Shown here in pieces: positions 35,720 through 41,711 of a DNA stretch of 41,711 nucleotides. The position numbers and the translations under genes were made by a program. The notes under the pieces were generated by a model. The model did not search any database. It had not been told where the DNA came from and saw nothing but the letters and a program-made list of their open reading frames with translations. Position 1 is the first letter of the stretch, and every line of letters begins with the position of its first letter. Location of the stretch: the NCBI GenBank assembly GCA_020849495.1, contig JADLGD010000161.1, positions 1-41,711 of the forward strand, given 5' to 3'. This stretch comes from Fluviicola sp. (GTDB lineage Bacteria; Bacteroidota; Bacteroidia; Flavobacteriales_D; Crocinitomicaceae).

Positions 35720-35727
35720 CAAAATTA
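35720..35727 (-). promoter_or_regulatory. Putative -7 promoter element of the repeat-flanked gene
   Basis: TAATTTTG on the minus strand matches TAnnTTTG and ends 12 bp before ATG 35707, leaving a leader of only a few nucleotides. Confidence 0.6.
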
Positions 35728-35741
35728 GAAACTATAATGAC

Positions 35742-35785
35742 TTATAAACGAAAAGCGGCCCAATTTGAGCCGCTTTTTTAATTTC
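35742..35785. terminator. Bidirectional terminator, 44-bp repeat copy 2
   Basis: This is an exact copy of 34269-34312. It lies downstream of the small minus-strand gene at 35797 and upstream of the repeat-flanked gene's promoter. The two copies are 1473 bp apart, start to start. Confidence 0.9.
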
Positions 35786-35796
35786 CTTCGCTGAGA

Positions 35797-35991
35797 TTAG
35801 TTAGTTTCAGTAGCGAAAGCTTTGTTAACAATCGTCGGGTATTTCGCCCCGAATTCTTTCATACACCATTCCCTTAAACGTTGAACTTCTTCAGTGTTTG
35901 ACATCCATCGAATTGCTTTAGACAATTCTTTTTGAAACAAGTGAGGATCAAAACTCACTTTCACCAAAATATTCTTTGTTAGTTCAAACAT
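35797..35991 (-). CDS. Small conserved-looking cytoplasmic protein, unknown function
   Basis: A 64-residue product from ATG 35991 (MFELTKNILVKVSFDPHLFQKEL). The frame is open further upstream to 36033, but that extension lacks a sensible N-terminus. The sequence is helical, with a Trp-containing core (KAIRWMSNTEEVQRLREWCMKEFG). I recall very similar short proteins in other flavobacterial genomes but know of no function. There is no signal peptide. It is followed by terminator copy 2. Confidence 0.7.
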   Translation of the reverse strand: MFELTKNILVKVSFDPHLFQKELSKAIRWMSNTEEVQRLREWCMKEFGAKYPTIVNKAFATETN

Positions 35992-36105
35992 GGTATTTGG
36001 TTTTAAAATTAGATTCCAATTTAACGAAAGCATTTTAGATTTCGTATCAAAGAAAATATTAAAAAACCTTTTTTGTTTTCAACAAACCGATTTTGAGTTA
36101 TTGAC

Positions 36106-36131
36106 ATAAAAAAAGCGGGACCAGCCCGCTT
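36106..36131 (-). terminator. Terminator of the TlpA-DUF6029-Omp28 operon
   Basis: The minus-strand arms AAGCGGG (36131-36125) and CCCGCTT (36119-36113) enclose loop CTGGT and are followed by a T-run. It lies immediately after the Omp28-like stop. Confidence 0.88.
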
Positions 36132-36135
36132 CTCA

Positions 36136-37074
36136 TTAAATATGTTTTTCAATCACTTGATAAATCTCCATGGTGACCTTGTCATAGACATAAATCAATA
36201 AATGCATATTGTCTGAATTGTATTGAGTGGGCAAAGGATACGAATAGTTGACATAGTATTTACCATTAGTTCCTAAATAATTTGCACTCAATGTGCGACC
36301 AAAAGCTTGTCCATCAATACATCCTCTTAACACATCACGATGAACATAGTTTTGTTCAGTAACTAATGTTGGCATTAATTGAGGCCCCACAATTGAATCT
36401 TCGATTAAGTAAACTACAATTCCTAAATCATTTGAAATTGTATTATCAATTTTATCTACTTCTGTATGTAAAAACACACCTCTAGTTGTAGGGAAATAAT
36501 TGACTTGTGCTTGAATGTTTACTTTTAAATTCGATGCTAAAGCATTATTTGTCAAAGTTGTCCACTGACCTGGTCCAGCTGTATTATCAGTTCCATTCAA
36601 GGTTCTGTTAACTGTTCCATGAGGGTTTCCTAAAAAACTTGTTCCAGCAACATTTCCAAAATAAGTACCGATTTCAAGTGCAATGTCATTGTACAATACC
36701 AATGGATAGCTTGCGGTTTCTTGCTGAAAAGATGAAATACCAAGCGGACTTGTATGAACACTTGCACCAAAAACACGTCCTGGATTGTTATCTTCTAAGG
36801 TATGCAATAAGTTTGCAGCATTTGGACAGCTGTTGCAACGATGACCTGTAAAATCTTCAATCATCACATTTCTTAATGTATTCGTGTTGGCAGTAAATGT
36901 TGGCCAAAGTCCTTGAGATACATAATAGGCGGAGTCTCCATCGGGATACAAGCTCCAATCCAATTCACTGTTTCCTCCTGTTTTTGGATAAGCATTGGTC
37001 ACTTTATCGCATGAATTGAGCAAACCAACCATTGCGATACTACTTAAAAGAATGATTTTTTTCATGTTTTTCAA
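36136..37074 (-). CDS. Omp28-family outer membrane lipoprotein
   Basis: A 312-residue protein with a lipoprotein signal (GLLNSC, Cys22). A thioredoxin-like segment MIEDFTGHRCNSCPNAANLL carries the CxxC pair Cys80/Cys83, typical of Omp28-related proteins. The remaining two thirds are beta-rich. An alternative start is Met4. It lies 9 bp after the DUF6029 gene, as the last gene of a three-gene operon headed by a TlpA-like thiol oxidoreductase. The shared CxxC chemistry suggests a link to envelope disulfide metabolism or a redox-dependent cargo; this is inference. Confidence 0.85.
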   Translation of the reverse strand: MKNMKKIILLSSIAMVGLLNSCDKVTNAYPKTGGNSELDWSLYPDGDSAYYVSQGLWPTFTANTNTLRNVMIEDFTGHRCNSCPNAANLLHTLEDNNPGRVFGASVHTSPLGISSFQQETASYPLVLYNDIALEIGTYFGNVAGTSFLGNPHGTVNRTLNGTDNTAGPGQWTTLTNNALASNLKVNIQAQVNYFPTTRGVFLHTEVDKIDNTISNDLGIVVYLIEDSIVGPQLMPTLVTEQNYVHRDVLRGCIDGQAFGRTLSANYLGTNGKYYVNYSYPLPTQYNSDNMHLLIYVYDKVTMEIYQVIEKHI

Positions 37075-37083
37075 TTTAAGATG

Positions 37084-38781
37084 TTAGAAACTGTGCGTAA
37101 CTGAAAGTGTTAATCCATTAGATGCTGGCACAAAACGACATACACCACCAACACAGAATAATCCTGCTCGTTGTTTACCATAATTGATGGTTACACGTGT
37201 TGATTCTTTGATCCAACCTGCAGATACCGTTACATAGTGTAAACGCAAATCAGCATCTTTATTGCCATAGTTGAATTGATCCATGATTCCAAAGAACCAA
37301 TTAGGTGAAATGGTGTACTCTAAAACACCAGTAGCCCAGTTTCCTTTGTCATCACCAACTCGTTTGAAAGTACCGTCTGCATCTTTCTCATAGATTTTTT
37401 GATTGAACAATCCTTGGAATTCAGCTCTGATATTGTGTTTTTTGTTGATTTTCCAACCCAATTCTAAAACACCAATTTGCGTGGAAATGATACCATGTGC
37501 ATCTGGAGTAATTTTAGAAACATCGTTATTAATTCGAATATTGTAGTAAGAACCAATTACGTATAGATTTTTATTGAATTTATAAGTAGCATTGATATTG
37601 AAATCTTGCCACAATAAGCTATCCGACATATTGAACGCACTTGTTTTATACATAATTCGAGAAGAATCTGTAATATCAATACCATTCATAGATCGATTTG
37701 GCATGTATGCTACAGAATAATTAACATTAATCGGTACAGCATATTTGCCTAGTATTCCTTTTGGAATATTGTACAATAATTCACCTTGATATGCGATTTC
37801 ACCTAAAGGTTGAGTGGCATATGGATACAAAGTAGCAACCAAGTTGTAAGTATGCGTTTTGTTCATTGCTGGTAAATAGTTAATGAACAAATCTTGTAAT
37901 CCTGCTGTTCTATCAGAACGTAAACTCATGTTATCTACAGATTTTGCAGAGAGCATCACCCCAAATCCTTTTTTAGAATAACCTAAGTTAGCTAGTGCTG
38001 CGTGTCCTGAATTGTAAATGTATCCGTTGTCAGCTGAAGGATCATTTTCTTTGTGAATGTATTCGCCGTTAAATGTTAATTTCTTGAAACGGATGTCGAA
38101 TCTTCCACCATACGAACCTACGTTTTCTGGTAAAATATATTCTTCGTTGTTGTCAGCTTGGTACTTACTTACAAAAGATCCCCCCAATGTTATGTCTAAT
38201 CCGACAGAATCCATGCGGTGAAAAAATGAATTCAAGCGCAATTGTGCATCAATTCCTCTAGTAAGACCATCAGAAACAATCACTTTTCCACCTTGAAAAG
38301 AGTAGCGTTGTCTTCCATAAATAGCTTTGATTTGCACACCTTCAATTGGACGAAGAATCAAACGCACACCATCCATAGCATTGTCGTAACCTAAATTACG
38401 ATCTTCATAAGCTCTAAACGATATTCCAGAACCAAATTGTTCGTAAAAATTTCCGAGAGTAATGTCTATGTAATCGTTGGCATAGCCTGCATAACGCATA
38501 CCTATTCCTGTTCCATCGAAACGATTGGGATAACCTTGAATACGGGGCAAATAGGATTCAATTCTGGTACCAGCTTTGAATTTTCCATTGGTGTAAAACA
38601 CGTTCATGTAGGAGTTTAACAATCCCTTTTCACTAGGTTGAGTAGCTCCAATCAACGAATCAGCATTGAGGTACTGAAATGTTGCTTCCATATTTCCCGT
38701 TATGCTTCCTGCAGAAATAGATTGTCCGAGTGCTGTAAGCGACCCGGACAATGCGCAGATTCCTAAAATCCAATTTTTCAT
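37084..38781 (-). CDS. DUF6029-type outer membrane beta-barrel protein
   Basis: A 565-residue protein with a signal peptide (MKNWILGICALSGSLTALGQ) and a beta-strand-rich mature chain ending in Phe (LTLSVTHSF), as in outer-membrane barrels. The N-terminal part (ITGNMEATFQYLNAD..., DITLGNFYEQFGSGISFRAYEDRNLGYDNAMDG) matches the pattern I associate with DUF6029 of Bacteroidota. Function is unknown. It lies between the TlpA-like gene (7-bp gap) and the Omp28 gene (9-bp gap), an arrangement I have seen as recurrent in this phylum, so the three proteins probably act together in the outer membrane. Confidence 0.8.
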   Translation of the reverse strand: MKNWILGICALSGSLTALGQSISAGSITGNMEATFQYLNADSLIGATQPSEKGLLNSYMNVFYTNGKFKAGTRIESYLPRIQGYPNRFDGTGIGMRYAGYANDYIDITLGNFYEQFGSGISFRAYEDRNLGYDNAMDGVRLILRPIEGVQIKAIYGRQRYSFQGGKVIVSDGLTRGIDAQLRLNSFFHRMDSVGLDITLGGSFVSKYQADNNEEYILPENVGSYGGRFDIRFKKLTFNGEYIHKENDPSADNGYIYNSGHAALANLGYSKKGFGVMLSAKSVDNMSLRSDRTAGLQDLFINYLPAMNKTHTYNLVATLYPYATQPLGEIAYQGELLYNIPKGILGKYAVPINVNYSVAYMPNRSMNGIDITDSSRIMYKTSAFNMSDSLLWQDFNINATYKFNKNLYVIGSYYNIRINNDVSKITPDAHGIISTQIGVLELGWKINKKHNIRAEFQGLFNQKIYEKDADGTFKRVGDDKGNWATGVLEYTISPNWFFGIMDQFNYGNKDADLRLHYVTVSAGWIKESTRVTINYGKQRAGLFCVGGVCRFVPASNGLTLSVTHSF

Positions 38782-38788
38782 GCTAAAA

Positions 38789-39295
38789 TTATTTTCCAGC
38801 TAATTTTTTAATTTCTTCGTACAGTTTATCTTCATCACCTGGAGCATAACTGTTGTGTGAATACACTACATTTCCGTTTGTATCCACTAAAAAAGTGTGA
38901 GGAACGTTGTTGACACCCATTGCGCGTTTAAAGTCGCCGTTAGGATCCAACAATACTAAGTATTCCCATCCTTTTCCATCCACATAAACAGGAACTTGTG
39001 ATTTTGTTTTCTCATCATCAATTGAAACAGCGACAACTGTTACACCTGTTTCTTCTTGCCAAGTTTCGTACATCTCATGAATCGTATTCAACTCACGTTT
39101 ACATGGTGAACACCACAATGCCCAAAAGGAGAATACTACAGGTCCTTTAAGACCCAATTCAGCAGTGTTAACAGGTTTTCCATCCATGTCAACTAACTTA
39201 ACTGAAGGGATTTTCTTAACAAATACGCCATCTTCTTGTGCGATTGTAAACAAAGAAAGGCTAAGACTCAGAAATAAAAATGCAATCTTTTTCAT
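38789..39295 (-). CDS. TlpA-family thiol-disulfide oxidoreductase
   Basis: A 168-residue periplasmic thioredoxin-like protein with a signal peptide (MKKIAFLFLSLSLSLFTIAQ). The active site is WCSPC with Cys62 and Cys65, in SFWALWCSPCKREL. The cis-Pro loop is VNNVPHTFLVD. It first meets the envelope as a soluble protein; no lipobox is present. As first gene of the operon, it may keep the Omp28 CxxC or another partner reduced. A -7 element TATATTTG lies about 48 bp upstream of the ATG. Confidence 0.93.
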   Translation of the reverse strand: MKKIAFLFLSLSLSLFTIAQEDGVFVKKIPSVKLVDMDGKPVNTAELGLKGPVVFSFWALWCSPCKRELNTIHEMYETWQEETGVTVVAVSIDDEKTKSQVPVYVDGKGWEYLVLLDPNGDFKRAMGVNNVPHTFLVDTNGNVVYSHNSYAPGDEDKLYEEIKKLAGK

Positions 39296-39343
39296 AGTTT
39301 TTGGTTTTTTTGGCAGTTACATTTCAAGTACCATGCCGAGTTT

Positions 39344-39351
39344 CAAATATA
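39344..39351 (-). promoter_or_regulatory. Putative -7 promoter element of the TlpA operon
   Basis: TATATTTG on the minus strand matches TAnnTTTG, 48 bp before the ATG of the tlpA-like gene. Confidence 0.5.
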
Positions 39352-39608
39352 AAAGGAATTTGGATGAGCTAAACTACGGTGTTTGATTTAACTCTTGTAA
39401 TCCTAACTTTTGTGCGCAATGAATTCTATTATTGGAAAGCTACAATTTTGTAAAAAACCGATTGAAACTGTGCGTTTTAATAGTATTTGACAGAAAAAAT
39501 GCTAATTCAAACACTTTAAGAGCTTGAATTCGTAAAAAAATGGAATTAAAATTGTAATCTTATCCTTCGAAGGGCAATAAAACGCTAAAAATCCTTTTAG
39601 TTTTTTAG

Positions 39609-39616
39609 TATATTTG
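39609..39616 (+). promoter_or_regulatory. Putative -7 promoter element of the first T9SS gene
   Basis: TATATTTG matches TAnnTTTG, 28 bp before the ATG at 39645. Confidence 0.55.
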
Positions 39617-39644
39617 TTCAACGACACAATTAATTTGAAACGAT

Positions 39645-40394
39645 ATGAAAAAAATAATTACGCTTTTACTTCTTGCTGCAAGCTCATCTTATAGTTTTGC
39701 ACAAACAGTATTAATGGAAGAGATAGAATTGCCATCTTATACTGTAATGGGTGTTATTGGATCTGGTGATACAATAGAATACAACACTGCTGGTGATGTG
39801 TTTGAAATGCCAATTCGTTTAACATTTTCAGGTGTTGCTAGCGGAAACGTGAGCTTTAGAGTGAAAGAAATTTCTACAAATCCTTGTGTAATGGATCAAA
39901 TTTGTGGGTTCTTATTCCCAGATCCAGGTTTCCAAGGTAGTTGTTGGTCACCAAACAATGCAAATTACACAACGCCAACAATGTCAGGTATCAATTTTGC
40001 AGCTGGAGACACAGTCCTAGTTAAACCTATAGGAAGTTTTTCTTGTGGCGCATGTGCTCAATTCAGATACTTTATTCGTTTAGATGGTGTTGAAATTGAC
40101 TCATTCGACTTAAAAGTTTGTTCAACATTGGCTTTGGAAGATGAAGCGAAAGAGGAATTAGATATGAATGCTTTCCCTAATCCAGCTTCTAATCAATTGA
40201 CAATTAACACTACTGGAATTGAAGGCAACGTTGAATTGCGTATCACAGATGTATTAGGTAAAGTAGTTTATGATGAAACTGTTGGAACAACAAAAAAATT
40301 AGATGTATCTTCTTTCAAGAATGGTGTTTACTTAGTTACGGTTCTAGATAAAGGAAAGTTGATTAAAACAAAACGAGTAGTTATCAAGCACTAA
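39645..40394 (+). CDS. T9SS-secreted protein with Cys-rich domain (paralogue 1)
   Basis: A 249-residue protein. It has a signal peptide (MKKIITLLLLAASSSYSFAQ), a central domain of about 145 residues with several Cys, and a type A T9SS C-terminal sorting domain (AFPNPASNQLTI ... NGVYLVTVLDKGKLIKTKRVVIKH). The sorting domain sends it across the outer membrane by the type IX system, usually for release or attachment to the cell surface. The central domain has Cys in CVMDQICG, SCWSP, SCGAC and DLKVC. These positions recur in the next gene, so they are probably structural disulfides. I do not recognise the domain. It is closed by its own terminator. Confidence 0.88.
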   Translation: MKKIITLLLLAASSSYSFAQTVLMEEIELPSYTVMGVIGSGDTIEYNTAGDVFEMPIRLTFSGVASGNVSFRVKEISTNPCVMDQICGFLFPDPGFQGSCWSPNNANYTTPTMSGINFAAGDTVLVKPIGSFSCGACAQFRYFIRLDGVEIDSFDLKVCSTLALEDEAKEELDMNAFPNPASNQLTINTTGIEGNVELRITDVLGKVVYDETVGTTKKLDVSSFKNGVYLVTVLDKGKLIKTKRVVIKH

Positions 40395-40420
40395 AATTGA
40401 TTATTTTCATAAAAAATAGT

Positions 40421-40450
40421 GGGAGTTGGTGAAAATCAGCTCCCTTTTTT
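40421..40450 (+). terminator. Terminator between the two T9SS genes
   Basis: GGGAGTTG pairs with CAGCTCCC (one G-U) around GTGAAAAT, then TTTTTT. It lies 13 bp before the second gene's ATG, so that gene depends on readthrough or on a promoter I cannot see. Confidence 0.85.
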
Positions 40451-40462
40451 AATCACTAAATC

Positions 40463-41203
40463 ATGAAATCACTTGTATCATTCTTGTTTACTGCCTTTCT
40501 ATTTTTGACAAATGCTCAAATTTTAGAAATGAAGCGGGTTGACCTACCGTCTTTTCAAGAGTTAGGCATCATCAACAGTGGAGATACAATACAATTATCA
40601 TCAACAGGTAATTCATGGCAACTACCTGTTCAATTAAATTTTACTGGTTTAACGAACGAAGCCTTACGTTTTCGTGCACTTACTTTACAAGGAGATACTT
40701 GTTTAGTTGATCAATTGAAAGTCATTTTTTATCCAGATCCAAATTTTGAATCAACTTGTATTAGTCCTGGTGGAAATGATTACACAACCTTGGCTTTTTC
40801 AAACATCAATTATGCTAATGACACGATCATTTTAAAACCCCAAGTGAATGTTTTTTGCTCGGGATGTTCACATTTCAGGTATTTTATTGAAATCAATAAT
40901 CTTGCAATAGATTCATTCGATGTAAAGGTTTGTGAAACACTTTCATTAAATGAAGCATCATTTGATGATTTAGAAGTAACTGTTTTTCCAAATCCAGCTG
41001 TAGATTACCTAAACATTGAAATGGAAGCTATAGAAGGTGAAGTGGAAGTTCAATTTGTCAATGTATGGGGAGAAATTGTTCAAACGAATGATTATACTAC
41101 TTCAACAATTGATGTTTCTACAATTCAAAATGGAATGTATACATTGATCATTAAAAACAACAAACAAGTATTTCAAGCAAAACGGATCATGATTCAACAT
41201 TAA
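40463..41203 (+). CDS. T9SS-secreted protein with Cys-rich domain (paralogue 2)
   Basis: A 246-residue paralogue of the preceding protein. It has a signal peptide (MKSLVSFLFTAFLFLTNAQ), the same central domain (shared CxxDQ, YPDP.F/FPDP.F, C.SP, CxxC before FRYFI, IDSFDxKVC) and a T9SS type A C-terminal domain (VFPNPAVDYLNIE ... NGMYTLIIKNNKQVFQAKRIMIQH). The clear similarity in order and length shows tandem duplication followed by strong divergence. The -7 element is not evident between the terminator and the ATG. The stop is 19 bp from the convergent sirtuin stop. Confidence 0.87.
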   Translation: MKSLVSFLFTAFLFLTNAQILEMKRVDLPSFQELGIINSGDTIQLSSTGNSWQLPVQLNFTGLTNEALRFRALTLQGDTCLVDQLKVIFYPDPNFESTCISPGGNDYTTLAFSNINYANDTIILKPQVNVFCSGCSHFRYFIEINNLAIDSFDVKVCETLSLNEASFDDLEVTVFPNPAVDYLNIEMEAIEGEVEVQFVNVWGEIVQTNDYTTSTIDVSTIQNGMYTLIIKNNKQVFQAKRIMIQH

Positions 41204-41222
41204 GTGATGTTGAACAAAAATT

Positions 41223-41711
41223 CTAATTAGTTAAAAGTTGTTTCAATGATTTAATACTTTCAACCGCATTTGTAGGGATGCGAACAAAATCTGTAGCGAT
41301 GTTTAGTTCATCTGCTTTTGGATCCACTACAATTTTAAGTAAAGCTTTATCAGCAAAGTGCACAAGGCTTGCAGCTGGATAAACAGCTAGAGAAGTACCT
41401 ATAACGATAAGAATATCTGCTTCTGAAACAAGTCTTGCTGCATTTTCTAGTTCTGGAACTGCTTCTCCAAACCAGACTACATGTGGTCTCAATGGGAATC
41501 CATCTATACAGAATTGATCTGAACGTAATTCCCAACCTTCAATAGGGTAATACTTTTTTTCAGATTGAGGACCAGAACTTTTAGCCAAACGAATATTTCC
41601 ATGAAGATGCAGCACATTCGAACTTCCAGCACGCTCATGAAGATCATCAATGTTTTGAGTAATGATTTGAACCTCATAGTCTTCTTCAAGGGATTTTAAA
41701 AATTGATGAGC
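41223..41711 (-). CDS. cobB: NAD-dependent protein deacylase (sirtuin), C-terminal part; 5' end outside window
   Basis: 162 residues are visible and the frame is open to the window edge. The sirtuin core is clear: TQNIDDLHERAGS, the catalytic His in VLHLHGNI, LRPHVVWFGEAVP and IVIGTSLAVYPAASL. The LRPHVVWFGE signature is that of class III (CobB/SIRT5-like) enzymes. The two CxxC pairs of the zinc module are missing; only one Cys (FCIDG) follows the catalytic His. Sirtuins remove acyl groups from Lys using NAD. The N-terminal Rossmann Gly-rich motif lies outside the window. Confidence 0.9.
   Translation of the reverse strand, partial: AHQFLKSLEEDYEVQIITQNIDDLHERAGSSNVLHLHGNIRLAKSSGPQSEKKYYPIEGWELRSDQFCIDGFPLRPHVVWFGEAVPELENAARLVSEADILIVIGTSLAVYPAASLVHFADKALLKIVVDPKADELNIATDFVRIPTNAVESIKSLKQLLTN

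Larger units (their letters stand above)
39296..39644. other. 349-bp divergent intergenic region
   Basis: This AT-rich region lies between the tlpA-like operon (minus) and the first T9SS gene (plus). It holds a -7 element for each direction (39344-39351 and 39609-39616). No ORF, repeat or strong hairpin was recognised in the 250 bp between them. Confidence 0.6.

Noticed and set aside
1..41711. CRISPR array, insertion sequence, prophage or toxin-antitoxin module.
   Set aside because: No regularly spaced direct repeats of CRISPR size, no transposase, integrase, phage structural gene or recognisable toxin-antitoxin pair was found. The 33-bp array has a short 12-bp motif and only a few units, unlike CRISPR.

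Overview
The window looks like chromosomal DNA from a Bacteroidota bacterium, most likely order Flavobacteriales and possibly near Fluviicola/Crocinitomicaceae. The genus is inference and was not tested. The evidence is an AT-rich sequence, many promoters with the Bacteroidota -7 element TAnnTTTG, signal peptides ending in Ser-Gln or Ala-Gln, two proteins with type IX secretion (T9SS) C-terminal sorting domains, an Omp28-family lipoprotein, a eukaryote-like class Ia ribonucleotide reductase, and near absence of Shine-Dalgarno sequences.

Layout. (1) Positions 1-4.6 kb, minus strand: a tightly packed unit of rpoN (sigma-54), a PAP2-like membrane protein, a metallo-beta-lactamase-fold hydrolase and the N-terminal two thirds of a SWIM-finger SNF2-type protein that runs off the left edge. 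(2) 4.7-6.6 kb: a solitary AAA/DUF4143 ATPase between rpoN and asnS, with its own stop-overlapping terminator and an upstream array of a 12-bp motif at a 33-bp period. (3) 6.6-12.5 kb, minus strand: asnS, dxs, then a translationally coupled pair of a YqhD-like alcohol dehydrogenase and a GNAT-like protein. (4) 12.7-17.3 kb, plus strand: a four-gene TetR-TolC-HlyD-MFS drug-efflux operon with a perfect 20-bp palindrome just after its promoter. (5) 17.3-17.7 kb: a complete tRNA-Ser(GGA) flanked by a degenerate 5' tRNA fragment and a duplicated 3' end plus terminator. (6) 17.7-23.5 kb: DUF1905 protein, type I asparaginase, a secreted unknown, TatD, bacilliredoxin, an FAD oxidoreductase, a probable about 100-nt non-coding RNA, and comF. 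(7) 24-27.4 kb: nrdB-nrdA. (8) 27.5-34.3 kb: a very large outer-membrane barrel-like protein, an M1 aminopeptidase lipoprotein with a HEAT-like tail, and a biotin carrier protein. (9) 34.3-35.8 kb: one AT-rich secreted unknown flanked by identical 44-bp terminator repeats. (10) 36-39.3 kb: a three-gene envelope operon TlpA - DUF6029 protein - Omp28 lipoprotein. (11) 39.6-41.2 kb: tandem paralogous T9SS-secreted proteins with an unrecognised Cys-rich domain. (12) The right edge holds the C-terminal part of a sirtuin lacking the usual zinc cysteines.

Most genes are housekeeping. The parts least explained by standard annotation are the DUF4143 ATPase with its periodic operator-like array, the gene caught between identical terminators, the tRNA-Ser relics, the small RNA between the FAD oxidoreductase and comF, and the paired Cys-rich T9SS proteins. 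No CRISPR array, insertion sequence or phage module was seen.
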